From: JAEMQF01 sp963850525
Lineage (GTDB): Bacteria; Pseudomonadota; Gammaproteobacteria; Burkholderiales; Burkholderiaceae_C
Length of the DNA stretch: 64,000 nt
Direction of reading: 5' to 3'
Assembly (NCBI GenBank): GCA_963850525.1
Contig: CAWKLQ010000008.1
Span: 1,488,001 to 1,552,000 of the forward strand
Made by a program: the position numbers and the translations under genes. Shown here piece by piece: positions 16,453 through 25,128 of this stretch. The notes beneath the pieces were generated by a model. It was given only the letters and a program-made list of their open reading frames with translations, was not told the origin of the DNA and did not search any database. The first letter of the stretch is position 1. Each line of letters begins with the position of its first letter.

Positions 16453-19001
16453 AACATCATCACCACGCTGCCCCCGCAGACACGCCGGACGCTGCCGACG
16501 CCGCGGGCGCGACCGTGGACCCCTCACGCCGCGACGTCGTTCTCGAAGTCGCAGAACTTCGTGCCGGCTACGGCCACGTGCCGGTCCTGCACGGCGTGTC
16601 GCTGCAGGTCCACGAGGCCGAGGCGATCGGCATCGTCGGGCATAACGGCATGGGCAAGACGACCTTGCTCAAAGCCTTGACGGGGCTACTGCCGAGCACC
16701 GGCGGGCGCATCAGCATGGACGGCGTGGACGTGACACGCCTGCCGGCGCACGCGCGCGCGCGCATGGGAGTCGGCTACGTTCCGCAAGGTCGCGGCATCC
16801 TGCCGGCGTTGAGCGCACTGGAAAACCTGCGCCTGGCGTGGCGCGCCGATTCGGGCGAGACCGAAGCGCAGGCGGTGCAGCGCGTCGTCGACACCTTCCC
16901 GCGCCTGGAAGCGCTGCTCGATCGGCGCGGCGGCGCGCTCTCGGGCGGCGAGCAGCAAATCCTCGCGCTCGCGCGCGCCCTCGTCCCCGACCCGTGGCTG
17001 CTGCTGCTCGACGAGCCGAGCGAAGGCATCCAACCCTCCATCGTGCAGGAGATCGGCGCCACACTCGCCAAACTGCGCAGCACGCACGGCCTGGCGATGT
17101 TGATCGTCGAACAGAACCTGGACCTGGTGCTCGACGTCGCGGACCGCGTCGTCGTTCTCGAGCGCGGCCGCATCGTTCGCGAAATGCACGTCGACGGTTT
17201 GCTCGGCGGCGACTTTGCCGACATGCTGGGCATGGGGCCGACCCGCGGTGGCGCCGCGACGCGCGCAGACGTGGGCCAAGTCACGGGCCCGCACCCGTCA
17301 ATCGTGTCATCCCGGCGAAAGCCGGGATCCAGCGCAGCCAACGAAGAACGGCTCCCGACCTCCGCCGCGATCCCAGATCCAACTTACAGGCGACCTGCAA
17401 GCTCCGCGCCGGTCGCCACCCAGCATCCATCGCGCGAGCACAGCGAATCGCGCTCCGCATCCGCCGCATCACCAGGGGGCACCATGTCCACCGTCAAGAG
17501 ACCCACCGTCGAGCAATTGCAGGAGATCGTGTCTTCGCTGCACATGAGCATGTCGAGCCGCGAAGTCGCCGAATACCTCGACGTCATGGAAGGCACCTTC
17601 CAGTCCTACGACCGCCTCACGCAGTTGCCCGACAACCTGCCTCCCGTGCGCTACCCACGCACGCCGGGTTTCCGGCCGAGCGCCGACCAGAACGCGCTGA
17701 ACGCGTGGGCAGTAAAGGCCGAAGTGCGCGGCGCAGCGCACGGGCCGCTCTCGGGAAAACGCATCGTCCTCAAAGACAACGTGTGCCTGGCCGGCGTGCC
17801 GATGATGAATGGCGCCTCGTCACTGGAAGGCTATGTGCCCGACATCGACGCGACGCTCGTCACGCGAATCCTCGACGCCGGCGGCACGATCGCCGGCAAA
17901 GCGCATTGCGAATACTTTTGCCTCTCGGGCGGCAGCCACACGTCGGCGCACGGCCCCGTGCACAACCCGTATCGCTACGGTTATGCGGCGGGCGGTTCGT
18001 CGTCGGGCTCGGCGGCGCTCGTCGGCGCGGGCGAGATCGAGATGGCGATCGGCGGTGACCAGGGCGGCTCGATCCGCATGCCCGCGGGCTGGTGCGGTGT
18101 GTACGGAATGAAAGCGACGCACGGCCTGGTGCCCTACACGGGAGTGATGCCTATCGAAGCGACGATAGACCACGCCGGCCCGATGACGGCCACGGTCGCC
18201 GACAACGCGCTGCTGTTAGAGGTGATCGCCGGCGCCGACGGCCTCGACCCACGCCAATACAACGTTCGAGTCGACAAGTACACGGCCGCACTCGGCCGCG
18301 GCGTGGCCGGAATGCGCATCGGCGTCGTCACGGAAGGCTTCAACTTCGACAACAGCGAAGCCGACGTCGACAGATCAGTCCGCGAAGCGGCCAAGCGCCT
18401 GCGCGACCTCGGTGCGACGGTGGAAGACGTGTCCATCCCCATGCACCGCGACGGCCCTGCGATCTGGACGCCGATCGCGCTGGAAGGCCTGATGGCGCAA
18501 ATGATGCACGGCAACGGCATGGGCTTCAACTGGAAAGGCCTCTACACGACAAGCCTGTTGGACGCCCACGCGAACTGGCGCGCGCGCGCGAATGAACTGT
18601 CGCGCACGCTGAAAATTTCGATGTTCGCCGGCGAGTATTTCATGCGCAATTACCGCGGCCACTTTTACGCCAAGGCGCAGAACCTGAGCCGCGTGCTCGC
18701 GAGAAGCTACGACGACGCACTCGCACGCTATGACCTGCTGCTCATGCCTACCCTGCCGATGAAGGCGACACCGATTCCGCCCGCCAACGCGCCGCTCGCG
18801 CTGTGGTGCCAGCGCGGCTTCGAGATGCTCGCCAACACCTGCCCGTTCGACGTGACCGGCCACCCGGCGATGAGCGTGCCGTGCGGCCTGAGCAACGGCC
18901 TGCCGGTGGGAATGCAGTTGATCGGCAAACACTACGCCGAGTCGACGATTTACCGCGCTGCGCACGCGTTCGAGCAGACGGGCGATTGGCGCAAGTACTG
19001 A
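16449..19001 (+). CDS. LivF/UrtE-type ABC ATPase in one open frame with an amidase (apparent fusion)
   Basis: Read from the GTG at 16449, which overlaps the upstream TGA, the frame encodes 850 residues without a stop. Residues 1-30 include an unusual KHHHH start. Residues about 31-265 are a LivF-type ATPase: Walker A GHNGMGKTT at 64-72, signature LSGGEQQ, Walker B LLLLDEPSEGI. Residues about 266-345 are a low-complexity linker that contains a translated REP-like palindrome (nt 17306-17330). Residues 346-850 are a complete amidase. LivF proteins normally end near the start of the linker, so the stop codon appears to have been lost. Whether one fused protein or two are made is unknown; see 17484-19001. 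Confidence 0.8.
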   Translation: MKHHHHAAPADTPDAADAAGATVDPSRRDVVLEVAELRAGYGHVPVLHGVSLQVHEAEAIGIVGHNGMGKTTLLKALTGLLPSTGGRISMDGVDVTRLPAHARARMGVGYVPQGRGILPALSALENLRLAWRADSGETEAQAVQRVVDTFPRLEALLDRRGGALSGGEQQILALARALVPDPWLLLLDEPSEGIQPSIVQEIGATLAKLRSTHGLAMLIVEQNLDLVLDVADRVVVLERGRIVREMHVDGLLGGDFADMLGMGPTRGGAATRADVGQVTGPHPSIVSSRRKPGSSAANEERLPTSAAIPDPTYRRPASSAPVATQHPSREHSESRSASAASPGGTMSTVKRPTVEQLQEIVSSLHMSMSSREVAEYLDVMEGTFQSYDRLTQLPDNLPPVRYPRTPGFRPSADQNALNAWAVKAEVRGAAHGPLSGKRIVLKDNVCLAGVPMMNGASSLEGYVPDIDATLVTRILDAGGTIAGKAHCEYFCLSGGSHTSAHGPVHNPYRYGYAAGGSSSGSAALVGAGEIEMAIGGDQGGSIRMPAGWCGVYGMKATHGLVPYTGVMPIEATIDHAGPMTATVADNALLLEVIAGADGLDPRQYNVRVDKYTAALGRGVAGMRIGVVTEGFNFDNSEADVDRSVREAAKRLRDLGATVEDVSIPMHRDGPAIWTPIALEGLMAQMMHGNGMGFNWKGLYTTSLLDAHANWRARANELSRTLKISMFAGEYFMRNYRGHFYAKAQNLSRVLARSYDDALARYDLLLMPTLPMKATPIPPANAPLALWCQRGFEMLANTCPFDVTGHPAMSVPCGLSNGLPVGMQLIGKHYAESTIYRAAHAFEQTGDWRKY
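17306..17330. repeat. REP-like palindrome inside the ATPase-amidase junction
   Basis: This is a single palindromic unit of the same family as 12326-12407 and 19024-19126, with arms CCCGGC/GCCGGG. Here it lies inside an open reading frame and is translated as part of the linker. Confidence 0.85.
17484..19001 (+). CDS. Amidase (amidase-signature family), probable own start inside the fused frame
   Basis: From the ATG at 17484, preceded by AGGGGG, the protein has 505 residues, the usual length of a stand-alone amidase. The Ser-cisSer-Lys triad is intact: K97 (IVLKDNV), S172 (GGSSSGS) and S196 (GDQGGSIRMP). The spacings of 75 and 24 residues equal those known for fatty-acid amide hydrolase (142/217/241). 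It hydrolyses a carboxamide to acid and ammonia. The ribosome site suggests independent initiation even though the upstream ATPase frame runs into it. It is co-encoded with the importer, so the imported ligand is probably its substrate. Confidence 0.85.
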   Translation: MSTVKRPTVEQLQEIVSSLHMSMSSREVAEYLDVMEGTFQSYDRLTQLPDNLPPVRYPRTPGFRPSADQNALNAWAVKAEVRGAAHGPLSGKRIVLKDNVCLAGVPMMNGASSLEGYVPDIDATLVTRILDAGGTIAGKAHCEYFCLSGGSHTSAHGPVHNPYRYGYAAGGSSSGSAALVGAGEIEMAIGGDQGGSIRMPAGWCGVYGMKATHGLVPYTGVMPIEATIDHAGPMTATVADNALLLEVIAGADGLDPRQYNVRVDKYTAALGRGVAGMRIGVVTEGFNFDNSEADVDRSVREAAKRLRDLGATVEDVSIPMHRDGPAIWTPIALEGLMAQMMHGNGMGFNWKGLYTTSLLDAHANWRARANELSRTLKISMFAGEYFMRNYRGHFYAKAQNLSRVLARSYDDALARYDLLLMPTLPMKATPIPPANAPLALWCQRGFEMLANTCPFDVTGHPAMSVPCGLSNGLPVGMQLIGKHYAESTIYRAAHAFEQTGDWRKY

Positions 19002-19023
19002 GCGTTCGCGATGACCCTCACTC

Positions 19024-19126
19024 GTCATCCCGGCGAACGCCGGGATCCACTGGCTGATTCAACGCGCAGCCCAATGCATGACTTGGCCTGTTTCGCGCAG
19101 TGGATCCCGGCGTTCGCCGGGATGAC
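19024..19126. repeat. REP-like palindrome pair after the amidase gene
   Basis: Two near-perfect palindromic units (19024-19049 and 19102-19126) lie in inverted orientation around a 52-base spacer. The units differ only in their loop bases. The whole element forms a long potential hairpin in the 143-base gap between the amidase and acyl-CoA synthetase genes. It could attenuate readthrough or act as a mobile repeat. Confidence 0.88.
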
Positions 19127-19144
19127 AGTGGCTGAAATTTCCGT

Positions 19145-20917
19145 ATGAACCTCGCGGCGCGCAACCCCTTCAGCTCAGGCTGGGTGCGCGGCGGCGCCGA
19201 CGAGCGATTGCGCCCGCAGGGGACGCTCTCCTACGTCTCCGGCGCGACCGACGACCCGCTGCGCTTTCGCACGATTTCGCAGGCGCTCGACAAGTGCGTT
19301 GCGGCGCACGGTTCGAAAGACGCGGCGATCTTCGCCGCCGACGGACTCACGCTGTCGTGGTACGACTTGCAGCGCCGCTCCGACGAAGTCGCCGCCGCGC
19401 TGCTGGCGCTGGGCATCCGAAGAGGAAATCGCGTCGGCATCTGGGCGCCGAACCGCGTCGAGTGGCTGCTCGCCCAATTCGGCACGGCGCGAATCGGCGC
19501 GATCCTCGTCAACATCAACCCGGCGTACCGAAGCTCCGAACTCGAGTACGCGTTGAACAAGGTGCGCTGCCGCGCGCTCATCATGGCGCGCTCGCTGAAA
19601 AGCAGCGACTACATTGGGATTCTCAAAGGCCTGGCGCCAGAACTGGACCGGCCCGGTGGCGAGCGCATCCTCGAGTCGCGCCGCCTGCCGCACCTCAAAC
19701 ACGTGATCGTCCTGGAGGATGACAAGGCCCCGCTGCCGGCGCGCGCCCAGAAGTTCAGCGACTTCATTCGCCACGCCGGCCCCGCGCACAAATCGCGGCT
19801 GGCCGGTTTGTCCGCCGAACTCGACCCGGACGACGCCATCAACATCCAGTTCACGAGCGGCACGACGGGCTCGCCAAAAGGCGCGACGCTGTCGCACTTC
19901 AATATCGTGAACAACGCGCGCTACTGCGCCGACGCGATGGCACTGACTGCGAAGGATCGCCTGTGCATTCCCGTGCCGCTCTACCACTGCTTCGGCATGG
20001 TCATCGGCGTGCTCGTGTGCGTGGCGAGCGGCGCGACGATGGTGTTCCCCGGCGAGAGTTTCGACGCCGCGCAGACGATTGCCGCGGTCTCGCGCTACCG
20101 CTGCACTGCGTTGCACGGCGTGCCGACGATGTTCATCGCGATGCTCGCGCACCCGAGCCTGCCGCAGCACGACGTGAGCAGCCTGCGCACCGGCATCATG
20201 GCCGGCGCGCCGTGTCCCATCGAGACGATGCGCCAGGTGGTGAGCCGCCTGCACATGAGCCAGGTGACGATTGCCTACGGCATGACAGAGACTTCTCCGA
20301 TCTCGTTCCAGTCGGGCGTCGACGACCCACTGGAGCGGCGTGTGTCGACAGTGGGTCGCATCCACCCGCACGCCGAAGTGAAGATCGTCGATGCCGAAGG
20401 CCGCATCGTCCCCGTCGGCCAATCGGGCGAACTCTGCACGCGCGGCTACTGCGTGATGCGCGGTTATTGGGAAGACGAGCCGCGCACCCGCGAGGCCATC
20501 GATGAATCGGGCTGGATGCACAGCGGCGACTTGGCGACGCTAGACGCCGAAGGCTATTGCAACATCGTCGGCCGAGTGAAGGACATGCTGATCCGCGGCG
20601 GCGAGAACGTTTACCCGCGCGAGATCGAAGAATTTCTGCACCGCCACGCCGCAGTGCAGGAGGCGCAGGTGTTCGGCGTTCCCGACGCCCGCTACGGCGA
20701 GGAGATTTGCGCCTGGATCGTGCTCAAGACGGGTCACAGTGCGAGCGCGCAAGAAATCGCCGCCTTCTGCCAGGGGCAAATTGCGCACTACAAAGTGCCA
20801 CGCCACATCCGCTTCGTCGCTGAATTTCCGCTCACGGCTACCGGCAAGCCGCAGAAGTTCGTGATGCGCGAGGCGATGATCCGCGAGCTCGGCCTGGTCG
20901 AGGCGAAAACCGCGTGA
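19145..20917 (+). CDS. AMP-binding acyl-CoA synthetase
   Basis: The 590-residue protein has the adenylate-forming motifs in order: P-loop FTSGTTGSPKGATLSH, YGMTETSPISF, HSGDLATLDAEGY and the hinge GRVKDMLIRGGENVYP. The C-terminal PRHIRFV..TATGKPQK region includes the catalytic Lys. The overall match is to medium/long-chain fatty-acid CoA ligases. It activates a carboxylate with ATP and CoA. Sitting between two amidases and behind the importer, it may activate the acid released by amide hydrolysis; that pathway link is an inference. Confidence 0.88.
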   Translation: MNLAARNPFSSGWVRGGADERLRPQGTLSYVSGATDDPLRFRTISQALDKCVAAHGSKDAAIFAADGLTLSWYDLQRRSDEVAAALLALGIRRGNRVGIWAPNRVEWLLAQFGTARIGAILVNINPAYRSSELEYALNKVRCRALIMARSLKSSDYIGILKGLAPELDRPGGERILESRRLPHLKHVIVLEDDKAPLPARAQKFSDFIRHAGPAHKSRLAGLSAELDPDDAINIQFTSGTTGSPKGATLSHFNIVNNARYCADAMALTAKDRLCIPVPLYHCFGMVIGVLVCVASGATMVFPGESFDAAQTIAAVSRYRCTALHGVPTMFIAMLAHPSLPQHDVSSLRTGIMAGAPCPIETMRQVVSRLHMSQVTIAYGMTETSPISFQSGVDDPLERRVSTVGRIHPHAEVKIVDAEGRIVPVGQSGELCTRGYCVMRGYWEDEPRTREAIDESGWMHSGDLATLDAEGYCNIVGRVKDMLIRGGENVYPREIEEFLHRHAAVQEAQVFGVPDARYGEEICAWIVLKTGHSASAQEIAAFCQGQIAHYKVPRHIRFVAEFPLTATGKPQKFVMREAMIRELGLVEAKTA

Positions 20918-20945
20918 CCGCCCGACCCGCGCCGAGCGCCGACGA

Positions 20946-22352
20946 ATGACCGACGACGAACTCTTCTTCCTCGACTGCAGCGAAATCGCACGCCTGCTGC
21001 ATGCGCGCAAGCTGTCGCCGGTGGAGCTGACGCGCAGCATGTTGGACCGCATCGCCCGCGCCGACCCGCACCTCGGCGCGTTTGCCCGCGTCACCCCCGA
21101 ACTCGCGCTCGAACAGGCGCGTGACGCCGAGGCACTGCTGCTGCAACGCCGCGTACTCGGGCCGCTGCACGGCGTGCCGATCGCGGTGAAGGACCTTTGC
21201 TACACGAAGGGCATCGTCACCGCGGCGGGAATGCCGCTCCACCGAAACTTCGTCCCCACCTACAACGCCACCGTTGTCTCGCGCTTGCGCGATGCCGGCG
21301 CGGTGCTGCTGGGCAAGTTGCAGCTCACCGAGGGCGCGCTCGTCGAGCACCACCCCGACGTGCGCGTTCCCGTGAACCCGTGGCACGCCCAGGCGTGGTC
21401 CGGTGCGTCGTCGAGCGGCTCCGGCGTGGCCACCGCGGCCGGCCTGTGTTATGCCTCGCTCGGCAGCGACACCGGCGGGTCGATTCGTTTCCCTGCCGCG
21501 GCGAACGGCGTGACGGGCCTCAAGCCCACCTGGGGCCGGGTGTCGGTGAACGGTTGTTTTGAGCTCGCCGCGTCGCTCGATCACATCGGCCCGATGTGCC
21601 GCAGCGCCGCCGACTGCGGCGCGGTGCTCGGCATCATCGCCGGCGCCGACCCGCACGACCCGACCGCCTTGCAAGCCCCCGTGCCCGACTATCTCGCCGG
21701 CAGCGACCGCGACCTGCACGGCGTGCGCGTCGGCATCGACCCGGCCTACACATCGCAAGGCGTCGACCCGGTGACGGCAGCCGCGCTCGCGCACGTGCGC
21801 GACACCCTCGCCGGGCTCAGCGCCGAACTGCGCACGCTGACCTTCCCGGATCCGACCGACGTGATCGCCGACTGGGCAACCCAATGCGCTGTTGAAACCG
21901 CCGTCGCCCACGCCGCCACGTTCCCGTCGCAGCGCAGCGCTTACGGCCCGGGATTGGCGGGCTTCATCGAGAGCGGCCTCGAAGTCAAGGCGCTCGACCT
22001 GCAGCAGGTCTGGCTGCGGCGCCGGCGCTTTTGCGGCCGCGTCGCCGCGGTGTTCGAGAACGTCGATCTGCTGCTCGTCCCGGCGCAGCCGATGGCACCG
22101 CTGACCATCGCCGACATGAAGGCGCTGGGCGCCGACCCGCAAGGCTTCAGCCGCCTGGTCCACTTCACCGCGCCGTTTGACAGCACCGGCAGCCCGACGC
22201 TCACCTTCCCCGCCGGCTTCAGCGCGGACCGCCTGCCGATCGGCGTGCAACTCGTGGCGCGGCATCTCGATGAAGCCCTGCTGGTTCGCGCCGGGCGCGC
22301 CTTCCAGCGCGTGACCGACTGGCACCGCAGGCGTCCGCCGTTGCGCGGCTGA
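20946..22352 (+). CDS. Second amidase (amidase-signature family)
   Basis: This 468-residue amidase has K82 (IAVKDLCYTKG), the cis-Ser element GASSSGSG (S155) and nucleophile S179 in SDTGGSIRFP. It is only distantly similar to the amidase at 17484, so it is not a recent duplicate. Relatives are annotated as amidase, Asp-tRNA/Glu-tRNA amidotransferase subunit A-like, or allophanate-hydrolase-like. No GatB/GatC genes are near, so a free amidase is favoured. It follows the acyl-CoA synthetase by 28 bases and is probably in the same transcript. Confidence 0.88.
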   Translation: MTDDELFFLDCSEIARLLHARKLSPVELTRSMLDRIARADPHLGAFARVTPELALEQARDAEALLLQRRVLGPLHGVPIAVKDLCYTKGIVTAAGMPLHRNFVPTYNATVVSRLRDAGAVLLGKLQLTEGALVEHHPDVRVPVNPWHAQAWSGASSSGSGVATAAGLCYASLGSDTGGSIRFPAAANGVTGLKPTWGRVSVNGCFELAASLDHIGPMCRSAADCGAVLGIIAGADPHDPTALQAPVPDYLAGSDRDLHGVRVGIDPAYTSQGVDPVTAAALAHVRDTLAGLSAELRTLTFPDPTDVIADWATQCAVETAVAHAATFPSQRSAYGPGLAGFIESGLEVKALDLQQVWLRRRRFCGRVAAVFENVDLLLVPAQPMAPLTIADMKALGADPQGFSRLVHFTAPFDSTGSPTLTFPAGFSADRLPIGVQLVARHLDEALLVRAGRAFQRVTDWHRRRPPLRG

Positions 22353-22413
22353 GGTGCGGGGCCTTCTCTGAAACCCCGGCGCAGCGCGCGCCGCATGCGC
22401 TAACGTGCTGGGC

Positions 22414-23814
22414 ATGTTTCCGGGTCTCAGCATCGGCTATTGGCTCACCCTGCACGGCTTGGTGACGCTGGTCGCGGTGTTGCTGTACGTCGTCACGTCG
22501 CGGCTTTTGCACCAGCGCCGGCATCCGAGCGCGGCGATCGCCTGGGTGCTGTTCATCCTGCTCATGCCCTACCTGGCGCTGCCGGCGTTTCTGACCTTCG
22601 GTTCGCGCAAACTCGCGCGCCCGCACGCCTGGGCATTGCCCGCGCCGCCGGCTGCAGCAAGACACGGCGCCTGGGCGGCGCAAACCGCACTCGCGCTGGG
22701 GCAGCCCGGCCCGGCAAGCTACGCTGCGCTGCAACTGCACGCGCAGGGCGACGAAGCGCTTGCCGCGTTGCGCAGCGTGATCGCCGGCGCCAAACATTCG
22801 CTCGACGTCTGCACCTTCATCCTCGGCGACGATGCGCTCGGCAGCGAAGTCGTCGAGGGTCTGGCTTCGAAGGCGCGCGCCGGCGTCCGGGTGCGCGTGC
22901 TGCTCGACGGCATGGGCCGCCTCATCGGCGGCCGACCGAACCTGAAGCCGCTCGCCGCTGCGGGCATCGAACTCAGGCTGTTCGTTCCGCCCTTGCATTC
23001 GCCGCTGAAAGGCCGAAGCAACCTGCGCAACCACCGCAAGCTGCTGGTTGCCGACGCCGCGCATCCGACGCGCCGCGTCTGGAGCGGCGGGCGCAACCTC
23101 GCGTGCGAGTACTTCGAGGGTGCACCTGGCCAGCCGGCCTGGCACGACTTGAGTTTCGACCTGCGCGGCGCGATCGTCACGCAAGCGGCGGCGTTGTTCG
23201 AACACGATTGGGCGTTTGCGCAGGGGCGCAGCGCCCAGCCCGGCGCGATGCCGCAGCCCGAGGCCGTCGACACGCTGGCGCCGAGTGCCCAACTGATTGC
23301 GTCAGGGCCGGACCAGGTTGAAGACACGGTGCACGCCTTGCTCGTCACGGCGGCGTACCGCGCGGCGCGCCACATCCGGCTTGCGACGCCGTATTTCGTT
23401 CCGGACGCTGCGTTGCTGATGGCGCTGTGCCTGGCCGCGCGGCGCGGCGTGCAGGTCGATCTGTTGTTGCCGGCGCGCTCCAACCACCGCCTGTCGGACC
23501 TGGCGCGGCGCCGCGCGCTGCGCACGCTCAGCGCCGCAGGCGCACGCATTTGGCTGGTGCCGCACATGATGCACGCCAAGCTGGCCGTGATCGACGACGT
23601 GGTCGCATTCAGCGGGTCGGCGAATCTCGACAGCCGCAGCCTGTTCCTCAACTACGAGCTGATGTTCGCGTTTCATGACAGCACGGCAGTCGCCGCGTGC
23701 TCGGCGTGGTTCGAGCGTGAGCGCGCGCTCGCCTCGATGCACGTGCCGCAGCGCCCCGGCCTGGCGGGCGACGTGACCGAGGGCTTGGTCCTGTGGCTGG
23801 GGTTTCAGCTGTAG
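22414..23814 (+). CDS. Cardiolipin synthase-like phospholipase D family protein
   Basis: From the ATG at 22414 (a GTG nine bases upstream is possible) the protein has 466 residues. Two N-terminal membrane segments (about 5-26 and 38-58) are followed by two HKD motifs, HRKLLVAD and HAKLAVID, each H-x-K-x4-D. The second is followed by FSGSANLDSRS. This is the architecture of bacterial cardiolipin synthase, which joins phosphatidyl groups at the inner membrane. The N-terminal PLDc_N region and both active sites look intact. Confidence 0.88.
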   Translation: MFPGLSIGYWLTLHGLVTLVAVLLYVVTSRLLHQRRHPSAAIAWVLFILLMPYLALPAFLTFGSRKLARPHAWALPAPPAAARHGAWAAQTALALGQPGPASYAALQLHAQGDEALAALRSVIAGAKHSLDVCTFILGDDALGSEVVEGLASKARAGVRVRVLLDGMGRLIGGRPNLKPLAAAGIELRLFVPPLHSPLKGRSNLRNHRKLLVADAAHPTRRVWSGGRNLACEYFEGAPGQPAWHDLSFDLRGAIVTQAAALFEHDWAFAQGRSAQPGAMPQPEAVDTLAPSAQLIASGPDQVEDTVHALLVTAAYRAARHIRLATPYFVPDAALLMALCLAARRGVQVDLLLPARSNHRLSDLARRRALRTLSAAGARIWLVPHMMHAKLAVIDDVVAFSGSANLDSRSLFLNYELMFAFHDSTAVAACSAWFERERALASMHVPQRPGLAGDVTEGLVLWLGFQL

Positions 23815-23887
23815 CAAGGATGACTGCTCGATGGACGCGACATTGTGGCGCGACCTTCGGCCCAGGGTGGGCGCGCCACTCAGGCCT

Positions 23888-24574
23888 TCAGGCGGCGCGT
23901 GCCACGCTCGGTCGCGAGCCGGTGCCGACCGCGCGCCGGTGGCGATCCACCCAATAGCCCCACGCCACGAGCAGCCACTGCGCCTGGCCGATCCAGGCGA
24001 TCGCCGCGGCGCTCGGCGGCGGCTCGCCGAACAGGTTGCCCAGGTAGATGACGCCCAGGGAAGCCACCAGACCCCACAGCGCCCAGCGGCCTGTCGGGCC
24101 GGTCGCCTCAGTCGCACGCAAATAGAGCCAGACGCCCACGGCGAAGATCGGCAACTCCACGGCGAGCGTCGTCCCGACTGACGACCACAGACCCAGGCCG
24201 AAAAACTGTGTGGCTCCCGGGTAGAGCGGTAGGTCGGGGCGATGCACGAGCAGGTCGAGCAGCCAATGGCTCAGCACCGCCAAGCCAACGACCACAGCGC
24301 CGCGCACCGAGTTGCGGCGCCAGAAGTAGACGGCCCCGAGCAGCACCGCCCAGCCGAGCACGGCGAGCAGGCTGTGCGAAACCGGGTAGTGCTCGAAATT
24401 CAGCGGCGTCACCGTCGTGATCCCCGGTTCGATGCGCACCCGCTCCACGCCGAGCAGCAACAGGGTGGGCCAGAGCAGGTCGATGAACTGGGCGCCGAGG
24501 AACAGCGTGCCGAGCGACACCTGGGGCGCGGCCGCCTTGGCAGCGAAACCGACTCCGAAGTGACCGATGAACAC
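23888..24574 (-). CDS. Polytopic membrane protein, possible membrane-bound metal-dependent hydrolase-like
   Basis: The 228-residue protein has about six hydrophobic segments. It begins MFIGHFGVGFAAKAAAP and has paired polar residues in membrane regions (GAQFIDLLWP, HYPVSHSLL, SHWLLDLLVHRPDLP). The spaced His/Asp residues resemble the YdjM/DUF457 family of membrane-bound metal-dependent hydrolases. Enzymatic activity for such proteins is not established. It converges with the cardiolipin synthase gene, 73 bases apart. Confidence 0.7.
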   Translation of the reverse strand: MFIGHFGVGFAAKAAAPQVSLGTLFLGAQFIDLLWPTLLLLGVERVRIEPGITTVTPLNFEHYPVSHSLLAVLGWAVLLGAVYFWRRNSVRGAVVVGLAVLSHWLLDLLVHRPDLPLYPGATQFFGLGLWSSVGTTLAVELPIFAVGVWLYLRATEATGPTGRWALWGLVASLGVIYLGNLFGEPPPSAAAIAWIGQAQWLLVAWGYWVDRHRRAVGTGSRPSVARAA

Positions 24575-24850
24575 CGCACCTCCGTCGCGTTAGACCCGGG
24601 GCGAGATCATGACACGGGCGCCGCGCAAGTTCGATGCGGGTTGCGCAGCACCCGCGGCACCGAGTAGTCGCGCCCGACCGTCGTGCGCGCCGACATGGCG
24701 GGCCTCCAAATGCTCGCGGGTCCTGTGGCATCTCGGACGCCGGCGACCTGCGATTCACGATTGCCCACATTGGGCGCGCCCGACATCGCGCAATGATTTC
24801 GAAGAGGTCACATTTTTGTTCCATCTGCGATGGCGGCGCTGCGAGAACGC
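24575..24850. other. Non-coding stretch before the tRNA block
   Basis: No gene is supported here. It holds the upstream region of the membrane-protein gene at 23888-24574. The only structured element is the terminator that follows at 24851-24883. Confidence 0.6.
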
Positions 24851-24883
24851 AAAAAAGCACTCGGCAGGTTCACTGCCGAGTGC
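24851..24883 (-). terminator. Rho-independent terminator of the tRNA-Lys transcript
   Basis: On the minus strand a perfect 11-bp stem (24857-24867 with 24873-24883) and 5-base loop are followed by six T residues (24851-24856). It lies 20 bases past the 3' end of tRNA-Lys(CUU). Confidence 0.9.
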
Positions 24884-24903
24884 TTGTTTTCCTTGCTTGA
24901 CTT

Positions 24904-24979
24904 TGGTGGGCCCTGAGTGACTCGAACACTCGACCTACGGATTAAGAGTCCGCTGCTCTACCAACTGAGCTAAGAGCCC
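24904..24979 (-). tRNA. tRNA-Lys (anticodon CUU)
   Basis: This 76-base cloverleaf has an acceptor GGGCTCT paired with AGGGCCC, D-arm AGCTCAGTTGGTA, anticodon loop CTCTTAA, T-loop TTCGAGT and an encoded CCA end. It is the downstream member of a two-tRNA transcript. Confidence 0.96.
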
Positions 24980-25023
24980 CTGAATTTTTTCTTTGCGCGC
25001 ACCACGCTACAGAGTCGCGTGGG

Positions 25024-25099
25024 TGGTGGGTTGTGCGGGACTCGAACCCACGACCAATAGATTAAAAGTCTACTGCTCTACCAACTGAGCTAACAACCC
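25024..25099 (-). tRNA. tRNA-Lys (anticodon UUU)
   Basis: This 76-base cloverleaf has acceptor GGGTTGT paired with ACAACCC, D-arm AGCTCAGTTGGTA, anticodon loop CTTTTAA, T-loop TTCGAGT and encoded CCA. It lies 44 bases upstream of tRNA-Lys(CUU) in the transcript. Confidence 0.97.
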
Positions 25100-25111
25100 G
25101 GCAAGCCTGCA

Positions 25112-25117
25112 AGTATA
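25112..25117 (-). promoter_or_regulatory. Probable -10 box of the tRNA-Lys operon
   Basis: TATACT on the minus strand lies 13 bases upstream of the tRNA-Lys(UUU) 5' end in an otherwise GC-rich region. A clear -35 at standard spacing is not evident. Confidence 0.45.
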
Positions 25118-25128
25118 AAAGTTCGTCG

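Noticed and set aside
16449..16470. KHHHH at the start of the second ABC ATPase as an engineered His tag
   Set aside because: Only four His, embedded in a native GTG overlap with the upstream stop. It is a natural histidine cluster.
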